64,000 nt of DNA from Salarias fasciatus (GCF_902148845.1 NC_043760.1:22907743-22971742); one strand, 5' to 3'. Counted from the stretch's first letter, positions 41,313 through 55,300 are shown. Numbers and translations are program-made. Notes: a model not told the origin generated them from the letters alone.

Positions 41313-44238
41313 GTGACTGCAGTAGCAGGAAAGGAGATGTTTTATATTTAACTGATGCTTGATGTGTTGCACAACAGCCTTAATGGAGAACCTGTCTGCA
41401 GGGAGGAAAAAACTATAATTTATGGCTGTTTTAAAAGTTGGAACTGTTCTCTGTGTGATCCATTAAAAAAAAAAAAGCTTTATTTCAGGGTGAGCCAGGA
41501 CCTCAAGGCATGACTGGGCCGAGAGGGCCTCAAGGCGATGGATTTCCTGGTGTGAAGGTGATTGATTTATATATATATGTTACTTGCTATATACTTGCTA
41601 TCTAATACATGCTCTGAATGAGTCATTAATCCTTCATCACTGCAGGGTGATCGTGGATTACAGGGTGAGAGGGGAATGAAGGGCACAAAGGGAGATATGG
41701 GAGATCACGGAGTCCCTGGTGAATCGGTAAAACAGATAATAAGTCTTGAAGATATTTGCGTACAGTCATTTTCTAGAGGAACTGTAACTCCATAATCTAT
41801 TGAACTCAAATACACAAGACCGAATCGTGGCATTATTTTCCTCATTTCTCTAATTCCAGGGCAGGCCAGGCGCAAAAGGCGAACCTGGCCTCACGGTGAG
41901 TTCAGTTAATCAGCATGTGTTTGAACATTCAGCATACATGAACAGAGACGTTTCATTTTAATTCTTATCATGTATTTTTCAGAGAGAAGACGTTATTAGA
42001 CTGATCAAAGAAATCTGTGGTAAGTCTTACAAGCTCAGTTATTATTATTATCACTAAATACACAGGGTCCGAGTTACTAAAGGCTGGTGTGTATAAACAT
42101 GGGCCCAAACCTGATATTGTGTGCACACACACGTGAAAGCTGATCTCCTAACAGTGCACTGTGGATCCTGTTAACCTTTATGAATATGTTAGATCGCCCA
42201 TCTCTTCTAGGTCACAGAAACTACTGGGATGAGTTTGCCAATAGATTCATTTACAATGTGCAGAGTGACTTACAACTGAAAATGTCAGCGTCCCCATTTA
42301 ATGCATATGAAAAGAAAGTCCCAACTAATTTAACCTTCAGCAGAGATGCTGCTGTTATTATGGTGAGAGGCTTTTACACTGCTGGCCCCCCATGACTTTT
42401 GTTTGTGGACTTCATTGTAAGATGCTGTATGTGTTGTACCTCCTCTTACATCTTGCAGTCTTCTCTAAATGTCTGCAGACACAAAAATTAGCATTTAGCA
42501 TTAAATAAATGAGAGAACCAATCAGTGGTCCAGCCTTAACTGGAGCTTGTTATTTTCAGGCTGTGGCGTCAAGTGCAAGGAAAGCCCGATGGAGCTGGTG
42601 TTTGTCATCGACAGTTCAGAGAGCGTCGGCCCAGAGAACTTTGAAATAATCAAAGACTTTGTCACAAGGTTGGTGGACGGGACGACAGTGGGACGCAACA
42701 CCACCAGAATCGGTCTGGTCCTCTACAGTCTGGATGTCCAGTTAGAGTTCAACCTGGCCCGCTATGTGAACAAACAGGATGTCAAGCAAGCGGTCAGGAA
42801 AATGCTGTACATGGGTGAAGGCACTTACACCGGCACTGCCATTAGGAAGGCCACCCAGGAGGCGTTCTTCAGCGCACGCCCGGGAGTCCGAAAAGTCGCC
42901 ATCGTCATCACCGACGGGCAGACAGACAAACGGGAGCCGGTCAAACTGGACATCGCTGTGCGAGAGGCTCACGCTGCGAACATTGAGATGTACGCACTGG
43001 GGATCGTCAATTCCTCCGATCCCACGCAGGCCGAGTTCTTGCAGGAACTCAATCTCATTGCTTCTGACCCAGACAGCGAGCACATGTACCTGATCGATGA
43101 CTTCAACACACTGCCAGGTAATGATTACAGCCCCGCGTTTTGGATACCAGTCTTTCAACAGTGTGTTTAGATATGAGTTTTTAAAGTGCTCAAACATAAC
43201 TTTGACCTCTACATTTACCTCCTCAGCCCTGGAGTCTCAACTGGTCAACCAGTTCTGTGAAGACGAAAATGGGGCCCTTATTTACAATCGCATCACGAAT
43301 GGCAACTGGAACGGAAACAACGGGCTCAGTCCTAATGGAAACAGTAGATATGGGGAGCATGCTAACGGATATAATGGCTATGGAAATAATGGTTTTCCTC
43401 ATGGAAACAACAGGAACGGTTACAATCATGAAGAGGACATCCAAAATCAGAGACGCACGAGCAGCCGAGGGCGTGGAGACACTTTCACTCTGCCTATCAG
43501 TGCGGACCCCCTCCCCGTTCAGGTCCTTGCAGAAAAATCCTCCATTCTGTGGTTGAATTGCTTTTTCTCCTGAGCTGGATTTCATCACTATATTGAAGTG
43601 GTTTGTCTGTTTGTGTGACTGCAGATGGTGGAGGATGACGATGGTGAGGATTTAGATATAAGGGCCCGCGTGCGGACGAGTAGCACCATGTCTGTCAATA
43701 AAACGACACTCTTATCACCCCCGAGAGAAAGCTACATATCCAATAAGGCAGACTCATCATCTTCATCGTCGTTGTCATCTCAGTCCTCATCCTCATCCTC
43801 AAACTCTAATCAGTTGCAGCACGTAGTGAGTGGAGTCCTGCCTGAAGGTAAGTTTACACTGTCCTAAAAAAAAAAAAAAATGCAGAAAATAAACCTGTAT
43901 GGAATTGATTGGTTGGTCCTAAAAAATTAAAAATTCTTTCAATATTTGCTCCTCAGAGACCCCTCTGCTTGACCCCCGCTGTAACCTCAGCTTGAGCCAA
44001 GGTTCCTGCAGAGACTACAGCATCCGCTGGTACTACGACAAGCAGGCCAACGCCTGCGCTCAGTTCTGGTATGGAGGCTGTGGTGGGAATGAGAACCGCT
44101 TTGAAACAGAAGATGAGTGCAAGACCACTTGTGTTCTCTTCAGAACAGGTTTGTTTTTCATTTTAAGAAACACATAATTCTTCTTATTTTTCCTTGTCTT
44201 TTCTAAATGTTTTATTTTTCCCCTTCACAGCTGGATGA
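30303..44238 (+). CDS. col28a: Collagen alpha chain, type XXVIII (VWA-collagen-VWA-Kunitz)
   Basis: Extracellular matrix collagen, ~1,222 residues (human COL28A1 ~1,125). Coding exons: 30303-30435, 30982-31556, 32126-32146, 32287-32346, 33397-33450, 34356-34400, 34493-34519, 34597-34641, 34746-34790, 35073-35126, 36725-36793, 36883-36951, 37075-37143, 38136-38204, 39301-39369, 39490-39558, 39652-39720, 39845-39916, 40015-40083, 40186-40257, 40334-40402, 40492-40560, 40649-40717, 40801-40869, 40959-41027, 41201-41269, 41489-41557, 41646-41726, 41860-41895, 41983-42019, 42560-43117, 43227-43522, 43625-43847, 43957-44148, 44231-44238. Order: signal peptide; VWA1 with MIDAS DSSES and TDG (~45-236); ~522-residue Gly-X-Y domain (~264-785); VWA2 with DSSES, GEGTYT, TDG (~798-983); Asn/Gly- and Ser-rich linker; Kunitz domain with six cysteines and Arg at P1 (~1157-1220). 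The last coding exon carries only 8 bases. Teleosts have several type XXVIII paralogues; which one this is cannot be told here. Confidence 0.93.
30477..30746. mobile_element. 270-bp hAT-like miniature inverted-repeat transposon
   Basis: Perfect 23-bp terminal inverted repeats begin GGTAACACTTTACTTGAAGC (30477-30499 and 30724-30746). They are flanked by an exact 8-bp target duplication AATTTTTC (30469-30476 and 30747-30754), which points to the hAT superfamily. Much of the interior pairs with itself, so the element can fold into an imperfect hairpin. It encodes no protein. Its centre holds telomere-like repeats. It sits in intron 1 of the collagen XXVIII gene. Confidence 0.85.
30601..30630. 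repeat. Telomere-like (CCTAAC)5 in the miniature transposon
   Basis: Five perfect copies of the vertebrate telomere hexamer (TTAGGG on the other strand), followed by one or two degenerate units. They lie in the loop region of the element at 30477-30746. Confidence 0.95.
36241..36377 (+). repeat. Teleost tRNA-SINE-like dispersed repeat
   Basis: Contains GGGTTTAAATATCAGCCGGG (like a tRNA B-box GGTTCRANNCC) followed by the block TGTGTGGAGTTTGCATGTTC...CACTCCGGCTTC. I recognise this block as a very common short interspersed repeat in teleost genomes. It lies in a collagen XXVIII intron and is diverged. The family name is not assigned. Confidence 0.6.
37939..37962. repeat. (AAAAT)n short tandem repeat
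   Basis: About four and a half AAAAT units in a collagen XXVIII intron. Confidence 0.8.
41282..41310. repeat. Poly(A) run
   Basis: 29 consecutive A residues only ~12 bp after a collagen exon (41201-41269). Its position just behind the splice donor is unusual; its length may be affected by sequencing error. Confidence 0.85.
42211..42398 (+). CDS. Candidate alternative last exon of the collagen XXVIII gene
   Basis: A pyrimidine-rich tract and TCTAG acceptor end at 42210, followed by an open frame in the phase (1) that exon 41983-42019 delivers. It would add about 60 residues (GHRNYWDEFANRFIYNVQSD...) and then stop at ~42395. The AATAAA at 42504-42509 follows. If the exon used the GTGAGA at 42362 as a donor instead, phase 0 would result and would not fit the next exon. 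The sequence resembles no domain I know. Use would give a chain without VWA2 and Kunitz. Not proven. Confidence 0.35.
42504..42509 (+). terminator. Candidate internal polyadenylation signal
   Basis: AATAAA about 110 bp after the stop of the candidate alternative exon and only ~50 bp before the VWA2 exon. It could end the short collagen transcript. Confidence 0.3.
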
Positions 44239-44694
44239 AAACAGAAGAATCCATTCAAAGCTGTTTTGAACGTCCTACAGTCTGCTGCCTGATAAGGTTA
44301 ATGTGATGCATCTTGTCATTTGTGTGCAGGAGATCGAGCTCTTCTCTAACACATCTGTCTACACACACAAAAGCTGTTTTTATGCAATAGACTGCTGACT
44401 TGTTGCTAATCAAATAATTTTACTGACCGATTGACTCCTACAACAACTGACTTTATTACCTCAGAGACATGATGTTGTGTTTAAAGCTCCATTCAAGGTT
44501 TTAAGTGACAATTCATGAACATTTGAAAAGCAGTTGGTATTAATCTGTAGCTCTTAACCTTGGTGCTTTACATAGAACATGAATATGCAGCTTTTCTTGC
44601 ACAACCACAGAACTGAAAGATTCTGTTTTGCCACATAACGAACATGCCTCAAGGATATTGTTTTTTTTTTTTCTATTTTAATGTATTGTTTCAT

Positions 44695-44700
44695 AATAAA
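44695..44700 (+). terminator. Polyadenylation signal of the collagen XXVIII gene
   Basis: AATAAA ~460 bp after the stop codon; a second AATAAA lies at 44713-44718. Confidence 0.7.
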
Positions 44701-44719
44701 ACTGGCAGCTGTAATAAAA

Positions 44720-45593
44720 GGTCATTTATTTCATGATGCTACTTTCAGAAGTCCACTGCAAAGTTTAAATTGACTGATTGTCTGCAGTATGTGCATATCT
44801 GCATATAGGATTTTTTTTAAATAAAAAAAGTATTTCAAAGGTTGTCTCTTTTCTATTTGTTGTGAAATAACCAACATGACACTTTTACCACTGAAACCTT
44901 TTGTGATCACATTTATGTCTGACCTAAATACTGGATATTCAACAAACTGTAACCATCAAGCATGTAGCTGTATAAATAACCAAATGTTTACAAAAGATTA
45001 TCTATGAAAGTTCAAGTAAAAGTTCAAATTTGGTCTAATTTTAAAAAATGCTCTTGAAAATTCAGATTTTTTAAAATGCTTTCTTATTTGTTATGATGCA
45101 CAGGTCTACTGGATTCATCTCTTTGTATTCTATACTTTTGGAGTTCTAATGTTGTAATAGATCAGAATTCTATAAATCACTGATTCAGGAGTCACATGAC
45201 TTTAAAACTTTTAGCTGTAGGAGCCACTGAGTAAAAATTTATCTTATTTTATGCAGGGAAAAAAAAGATAAACTACTAAAAGGAATATGACTATTATTTC
45301 AGCTTGTATAGCTCATAGTGAGATATTTATTGATTTTATTACAAAGTTATTCTGACTCTATATTCTATACCTGACGTGACGTATAATTAATAAAACTTAT
45401 TAGTAGGAAAGAGTTGTTGTAGTTGTAGAGGAAGTGCCTGTAAAACATGTGTCCCTTCGGCTTGCCGTCCGTTGCCATGGTGATGATGACGCCGGAGAGT
45501 CTCTCTCAGATTAGCTAATGTAGCATCCAGCTCGTACTCTTTCTAACAAATACAGTCAGCTAAAGGAAGCAGCGTAGTTTACTGTCTGTGGTC
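44720..45593. promoter_or_regulatory. Intergenic region and bbs5 promoter
   Basis: About 44720-45420 is AT-rich with nothing recognisable. The last ~170 bases before the bbs5 start are GC-richer and contain an X-box-like site at 45471-45484. No TATA box is evident. Confidence 0.55.
45471..45484 (+). promoter_or_regulatory. X-box-like site upstream of bbs5
   Basis: GTTGCCATGGTGAT has a perfect left X-box half (GTNRCC) and a right half that differs from RGYAAC at two positions. It is ~110 bp before the start codon. BBS genes are known RFX targets, and bbs-5 was originally found partly through its X-box in worms, so the site is plausible though imperfect. Confidence 0.45.
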
Positions 45594-48491
<2,898 letters not shown>

Positions 48492-48601
48492 AGTACAATG
48501 AAATCTCTATGTATTCCAGATGTATAGTGTATATGTACATGTAAACTAGAATATTTATTTATTTATTTATTTGTCAGATCAACAGCTGTCAAGTTTTAAG
48601 T

Positions 48602-48607
48602 AATAAA
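48602..48607 (+). terminator. bbs5: Polyadenylation signal of bbs5
   Basis: AATAAA ~110 bp after the stop; another lies at about 48686. Confidence 0.7.
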
Positions 48608-49286
48608 ATGTTGAATGAGGTGTGTGGCATTGATTGTATATGAAAGCTTTTATAGTGAATTAAACTGTTGTTCTTGTTTAATTCTAATAAACATGTAAAT
48701 ACATGACTTGGGGTACTTGTCTTCAACGTTACAGTAACGGATCATCGCATGGAGTCAGTAGGTTTTTCTGGCGTCTCAGTCAAACCCCGACTGTGCTGGA
48801 CGTGGAAAGAACACAGTGATCTCAGGATAAGGCCCACGAGTATTTTAAAGAAAGAGGACAGAGTGTCACCTCCTGCTGCAGCAGCTGTTCAATGACCCTG
48901 TCTGCATGTTAGGAAACCCCCCCCCCCCCCCCCAACCCACCCACCTCCGCGACTGTCTCACACACAAAGGGTGGATCACGAACTGAGGGGAGGTGGTCAA
49001 TTCTATTACAGTCAACTGTGACTCAGTGACTGAGTGTAAATGTTCCTGAAATGCCAGCTGTATCAACTGTATAGATGCATCCTGGAATAATGAGCCTTGC
49101 CATTGTTTTCAGTGTTTTGTGGCTTTAAGCTTGTAGTGAGCTGTTTTTCCATCAATCAGTGTGTTTTACTTGCACCTAGAAGAAGAGACTGCTGCAAATG
49201 TTAGGCTGGTGTGTTATTACTGTGTGGCTGTATAACAATGTTGGTACTAATCACTAGGGTGACAGGGCTCCACAGTTACTCTATGA

Positions 49287-49292
49287 CAGCTG
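49287..49292 (+). promoter_or_regulatory. Myogenic-type E-box upstream of klhl41
   Basis: CAGCTG, the preferred core of MyoD-family factors, ~50 bp upstream of the MEF2 site. Another CAGCTG lies near 49052. Single E-boxes are frequent by chance, so the value lies in the pairing with MEF2. Confidence 0.4.
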
Positions 49293-49343
49293 TGTGAGGC
49301 CTCAGTTTGGCCAACCTGAATTCTTCACGGATGGGGTCGCTGG

Positions 49344-49353
49344 CTAAATTTAG
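49344..49353 (+). promoter_or_regulatory. MEF2 binding site upstream of klhl41
   Basis: CTAAATTTAG is a perfect palindromic match to the MEF2 consensus YTA(A/T)4TAR, 112 bp before the start codon. klhl41 is a muscle gene, so MEF2 control is a natural reading. Confidence 0.65.
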
Positions 49354-49465
49354 AGGGGCACGGTTATATTGAATCGGCCTCAGACCTGGCTCCCTATAGT
49401 TCTGTCTCCAGCAGCTCGGGCAGCCTCTCATTCACCGCTTCGCTTCCCTCCCTGTCCTTAAAACA

Positions 49466-51684
49466 ATGAATCCCGAAGGCTTGAGGGAAGATCTCCGCCT
49501 GTTTCAGAGCACACTGCTGCAGGACGGACTCAAGGAGCTCCTGAATGAGAATAAGCTGATTGACTGCATCTTGAAGGTGGGGGACAGAAGCATCCCCTGC
49601 CACCGGCTCATCATGGCGGCGTGTAGCCCTTATTTCCGGGAGCTGTTCTTCTCAGAAGAGGGCAAAGAAGTGGAAAGAAAGGAAGTCGTCCTGGAGAACC
49701 TCGATCCCAACGTCATGGATGTGATCGTCAACTACATGTACTCGGCGGAGATCGACATCAACGAGAAGAACGTGCAGGATATTCTGACCGTCGCCAATCG
49801 CTTCCAGATCCCCTCCGTGTTCACGGTGTGTGTGAATTATCTCCAGAAGATGGTCTCCAGGAAGAACTGTCTCTCCATCTACAGGCTGGGGCTGATGTTG
49901 AACTGCGCCAGGTTGGCAATGGCAGCCCGAGACTACATCGCCGATCGCTTTGAGACGGTAGCCAATGACGAGGACTTCCTAAAGCTTGCCCCGCATGAAC
50001 TGTTCGCCATCATCGGAGCAGACGCTTTAAATGTGGAGAAGGAAGAGGTCGTGTTTGAGACTCTCATGAAATGGGTCAAAAAAGACAAAGACAAGCATGG
50101 GAAATCCCTGCAGGAGGCCTTCGACTGCATCCGGTTCCGCCTGATGCCAGAGAAGTACTTCAAGGAAAAAGTGGAGAAAGAGGAAATTATTAAAGCTGAT
50201 CCTGAGCTTCTCAAAAAAATCAAAGTCATCAAAGATGCGTTTGCGGGGAAGCTTCCGGAGAAGAAGAAGGGCGGCGACGGCGAGGGAGAAGAAGCCAAGC
50301 TGCCTGGGTACCTGAACGACACCCGCAGGCTCGGCATGTACGCCAAAGACATGATTCTGATGATCACTGACAACGCCGCCGTGGCGTACGACGCTCAGGA
50401 GAACGAATGCTTTCTGGCCGCGATGTGTGAGCAAATCCCCAAAAACCACGTGAGTCTGACGTCCAGGAAAAACAACCTGTACGTGCTGGGAGGACTGTTC
50501 ATGGACGAGGAGGACAAGGAGGCGCCCCTGCAGTGTTACTTCTACCAGGTAGAAAGGTTTCTTTTCTTAAAGATTCAGCCCTCCAGTTTGTTTTGAAATG
50601 TTGATCTACTCTAAATGTTGTTTCAGCTGGACAGTCTGTCCGCTGAATGGATGGCTCTGCCCCCGATGCCCTCCCCCAGGTGTCTCTTCGCAATGGGGGA
50701 GTTTGAAAATCTTCTGTTTGCCGTGGCAGGAAAAGATTTACAGACCAACGAGTCTCACGACACGGTCATGTGCTACGACACAGAGTGAGCTCCTTCAAGT
50801 GATGAATGAATTAATTTGATGATTCGTTCCAGGGTTTTTGTCACTGAGATGAAATTAATTAATGCAGGAAAATGAAGTGGACGGACACAAAAAAGCTGCC
50901 ACTGAAACTCCACGGCCATTGTGTGGTCTCTGAGAACGGCCTGGTGTACTGCATCGGAGGGAAGACAGATGAGAAGTAAGAATGCAACACAATCAGATTT
51001 TAATGTTCAGTGAGGATGAGGATTTCACCCTCCCTGTCAACCGTTTCAGTAAATCAACCAATAAGATGTTCGCCTACAACCACAAGAGGTCAGAGTGGAA
51101 GGAGGTGGCGTCCATGAAGACCCCCAGATCAATGTTCGGGGCCGTGGTCCACAAAGGGAAGATCATTGTTGCGGAGGGAGTCAGTGAGGACGGCCTGACA
51201 GCCGCGTGCGAAGCCTACGACTTCGGAACCAACAAGTAGGTGGAGACAGTTTTTGAACAAACAAGATGTTTTCAACCAATGAACAACTTTAGTGATGAAT
51301 GATGAGTGTTGATATCGTGCACACTTTGTTCCAGGTGGTCGCCATTCACAGAGTTTCCTCAGGAGAGGAGTTCAGTCAACCTGGTGAGCTGTGGGGGGCA
51401 GCTGTACGCCGTCGGCGGCTTCGCCATGGTGGAAGACGAAAACAAAGAGTGTGCGCCCAGCGAAGTCATCGACATCTGGCAGTACGTTTCCATTATTCTC
51501 TTTCGTGTACACATACAGAGGCTTTTATTGTGATAGTGCAATGTATATTTTACTTGATTTTGTTCCTTTCAGGTACGAAGATGACAAGAAACAGTGGACG
51601 GGAATGATCAGGGAGATGCGTTATGCAGCCGGAGCTTCCTGTGTCTCCATGAGTCTGAACGCCGGCAAAATGCCCAGATTGTAA
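49466..51684 (+). CDS. klhl41: Kelch-like protein 41 (sarcosin/KBTBD10)
   Basis: Muscle BTB-BACK-Kelch protein; adaptor for CUL3 ubiquitin ligase and stabiliser of nebulin in the sarcomere; human mutations cause nemaline myopathy. Six coding exons: 49466-50548, 50627-50784, 50868-50975, 51050-51235, 51335-51481, 51573-51684; 597 residues (human 606). Exon 1 carries the BTB domain ([27 protein letters not shown], ~30-130), the BACK domain (~140-250), an acidic/Lys-rich linker and the first Kelch blade. Later exons carry further blades with the expected GG and W residues (LVYCIGG, LYAVGGF). The large first exon and small later ones are normal for the family. It lies head-to-tail behind bbs5 and tail-to-tail with fastkd1. 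Confidence 0.95.
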
Positions 51685-51871
51685 CTCCGAGAGCCCAGCC
51701 GGGGCCGATGGGTAGAAGATCATTTTTTACGTGTTTATCATTTTAAAGGTCTCCTCTAACCTCTTTGTAAATGCTTTAGTTTAATTGTTTCACACTTCCC
51801 TCGTGTTGTTCACCCTCGTGTTCTGTCACGGCTGCTTTTGAATTTTACCTCACTATGCTCAGTTTTGTAAT

Positions 51872-51877
51872 AATAAA
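51872..51877 (+). terminator. klhl41: Polyadenylation signal of klhl41
   Basis: AATAAA ~190 bp after the stop codon. Confidence 0.7.
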
Positions 51878-51954
51878 TTAAGACTCGTGTCTATTTATTG
51901 TGTCTGCGCTGGCTGTTTGAAAGGGTTTCGGTGTAAAGACCCAGGTAAGAAACC

Positions 51955-52030
51955 ACTGATCTACACCATCCATTCGTCCATCTTCTATCACCTTTTTATC
52001 CAGTTCAGGGTTGCAGAATGTGCTGCACAG
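51955..52030. repeat. Fragment of a common teleost dispersed repeat
   Basis: CATCCATTCGTCCATCTTCTATCACCTTTTTATCCAGTTCAGGGTTGC-like wording (given here only in outline: CCATC-rich start, TTCTAT, TTATCC, CAGGGT) is typical of a very abundant teleost repeat that I recognise by pattern. It separates klhl41 from fastkd1. Confidence 0.4.
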
Positions 52031-52187
52031 ATAATTATTAAACTCCTCAGCAAAAAATAAAATCTTAACAATCTCTACAAGTTTTGGTTTATTAAATAAA
52101 ACCAAGCTTCACAGCAACATTACCTGGGCAACCCATCAAAACTGAATATATTTATAGAGCAGAAGAACATTTTACTTCAAAACATAA

Positions 52188-52193
52188 TTTATT
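52188..52193 (-). terminator. fastkd1: Polyadenylation signal of fastkd1
   Basis: Reads AATAAA on the minus strand, ~180 bp after the stop codon. Confidence 0.6.
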
Positions 52194-52372
52194 AAAAAGT
52201 ACATAATATACACTCTCACTTCAGATAGTCGAGGTAGATTTATGCCAACGACAGAAGATCGATAAAAAGCGATTCACATTCTTCCAGCTCTGTTCAGTCC
52301 CTTTTCTTAAGTCCTTTCTTCAGAACCCAAGTCTCTCGAGTGCTGGATGTAACAGATATGTTTTACAGTCTT

Positions 52373-55300
52373 TCATCCTAATATTTTCTTCTTCAGGTAA
52401 TCCTTCCAGGCATCATGTGTCGACAGCTCCATTGAGTTCCACTCAAAATGAGGGATCTGGAAAAAAATATCAATATCAATATGCGATCAATCACAAAAAC
52501 CACCTTCACTGTCAAGCAGTACAATACTCTCCCACCTGAACTACACGGTATCCTAAAATCTCCAGGTGTCTCTTCCTCATCAGCACTTCACCTTTCACGT
52601 GGTGAGAATTTTTGCAGAAGGATTTTGAATCAAGGAAATCTACAGCAACACTGGGGGAAGAAACAGTAAAGCAAAGTGTTACTACTCAGTGGGAAAACTA
52701 TGTTCAAAATGCTTCTGTATCTGAGTCTTTAAGGGAATGTGGATTCACAGTATCTCCTAGAAACCAGACCAGTGTGAATATATAATCTCAAGTTTGTGCT
52801 TTTCGACTGTTTGAACTCATCCGATAGCCTTCCCAAACTTAATTTATGGCTCAACCACATTACCGCTGAGCGCCGGGTGGCAGCTCATCCCTGACGCCTT
52901 CGGGTGAGCTCACATCCCAGCCTGCCTTCCCTCTGTCCAGCATCTGCAGCGTGTTGGACTCGCTGTAGGAGAGCGGCTGCAGGTGTCTGTCCAGTTTGCA
53001 CTCAAAGTCTGAAAAGGTGAAGTGACTGATGAGGATTTCTCTATTCAAATGATCCTGAAGCCAAAGAGTTACCAAACAAAGTGCTTTTTTTGATCGAAGT
53101 CCAACATATGACTTACCTACGGTGTAAAAATACGGTGTGACGACTGCTACTTGAACACAATTGATCCCACCAAGAACTTCACCCAGCATTTTGTGGATTT
53201 GCTGTTGCACAGGAGTGACCTGGCCGTTCCCTATTTTTTTAAAAAATTAACAGCCAATATGCTTGTTTCAGTCATTTTTTTTTCATCCAAACCTTCAAAA
53301 CCCAGAAATCAGAACTGCATCCACCTCTCACCTCTCCTCTGTAGCTGCTGGCAGTAGCGCTCATGAAACCAGGGGACCTGGAACTCGGGACACTCCAGAC
53401 ACACGGCTCGGTTGAGCTGCATGAGGCGCAGTCGCGTCCGCATGTTGAGGGCCTCAGGCAGAGCTGCAAAACAGATATATATATGAGGAAGTTACGGGTA
53501 TACGTTTAATGTTAACGCTTGTACCTCTATAGCAAAACAATCATCTTGAACTGCAGGTATTTTTAGTGTCTCTCTTAAAACTGAGATTTTACTTTCTAGT
53601 TGGGAATCCAGTTTTCCTAGAAAGTCGATGCTGAATATCTCTCTGGCGAGTTCTTCCGGAAAACGGTCGGCCACAGCCAAGGAGTACGCCAACATGACAA
53701 GCAGATGTGGATCAAAGGAGCCTAAAAGAAAACGTGTGGATGTACATTTACATGGAAAAGTGAAGAAGGTGGTTGTTATAAGACTATTTACTCACTGATA
53801 TGAGGAGTGAGGCACTTTATACAAGCGTCGTACAGCTCGTCTGCCCTGACGGGGTCATAGTTCAGGACAGAAAAGGGCAACAGGGTGGCATATGTTTCTG
53901 AGTAGTGGATCTAAGAAATGAGACATAAGAAACACAGTCAGTCAAGATTGCAGTGTTTTAGATACGGTGTATGATGTCTCTCCAAACACCTTGTCAGTTT
54001 GTTCAATGGCCACATTGGCAATATGGTCCATCAGAGGAGGACACAGGTAGTTCATCCTGGTCAGGAAGAAGGCCAGATCAGGCACGTTGGTCCAGTTCAG
54101 CTGGGGTGCCATCCTCTGCAGCGCCACCATCGTCTCCTCCAGCAGCATCTCCTCGAACCACTCGCCCGAGATGTACTTGATGTCGTCCACCAGCAGGTCC
54201 AGCTGGTCCGCCGTGCGCAGCCTCTCCTGGCCGCAGCGGGTCAGCGTCTGCAGCAGGCGGACGTACTTGCTGGGGGTGCTGTGGCGGTACGAGGTGTCGT
54301 TGCGCACCCACTTGGCGACGGCGAAGGCGATGGTGTTGAGCTCGCCCAGGTTGCACTGCGACACCACGGCGTCGATCCGCGAGACCACGCCGTCGTCGAG
54401 CCGCGGGCTGGGCAGCAGCGACAGCACGCGGGTCAGCATGGTCACTTCATACGGGAGGAAGCTCTTCTGCAGAAACCTGCAGGACGAAGCACACATCAGT
54501 CATGCTGAAATGAACCTACAGGCACCGTTTTCTTAAACACTTACTGGATCAAAATGTCCCGGAGCTTGTTGAAGAGTTCGGGGTTTTGATACTGAGACAT
54601 CAGAAGGGCTTGAGCGATTCGGGACACTTCCATTGACTTGTAGACAGAGAGGTTTCTTTGGATCACGGAAGCAACTCTGAAAAGAATACAATGACCTATT
54701 ACCAGATACATAAACTAAACAGTGGAGAGATGTCTTGTTTAGCACATATTTAGCAAGCACAGTGCAGTTTGTTTACAAAAGCTACAAAATTCAACAACTA
54801 CCAAAAAAAAAAAAAAAACAACAAAGAATCCACGCTTCACTTCATACACTGGTTATCACAGAAAAATGCATTGTGGTAGTTTTTACATGGAGCATTTGTG
54901 ATTTCTTCAGAAAAGTTGAAAACCAGTCAACCAGTGATATTTTCTACAACGATCTCTCTTTTTCTTTTCCTGCGCGTCTTTATTCCTGCCTCCACCTGAC
55001 ATGCTTGGTTGACTTTCCATGTAAATTATATATTCTGAAAACATATTTCTGTTAATGTGACACACTGCCACTCACTTATTCAGTAAGCTGAGATTCCTGC
55101 TCTGAATCTCCTCCAGAGTCTCTGCTATGGCCACTGCCTGCTGCGCGTTGAGCTCATCCGCCAGCAGCAGGGCCGTATTCTCCAACCTGAAATGATTGAA
55201 ACAGCAGTTAACCATTAGGACTTAAAGAACAGTAATGGATTTATAGACACGCCTAAATTCACCACCGATTATACGAACCCTTGTCTGATCTCCGGACTGG

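Larger units (their letters stand above)
48492..49465. promoter_or_regulatory. bbs5 3' UTR to klhl41 promoter
   Basis: Holds the bbs5 3' UTR with a short TTTA repeat (~48549-48571), a 17-base poly(C) run at 48917-48933 and the klhl41 upstream region with a MEF2 site and E-boxes. No gene is seen in between. Confidence 0.6.

Noticed and set aside
53999-54536. Two long plus-strand frames (169 and 149 codons) over fastkd1 exon 7
   Set aside because: They arise from the GC-rich coding sequence of fastkd1 on the other strand. They have no recognisable domain.
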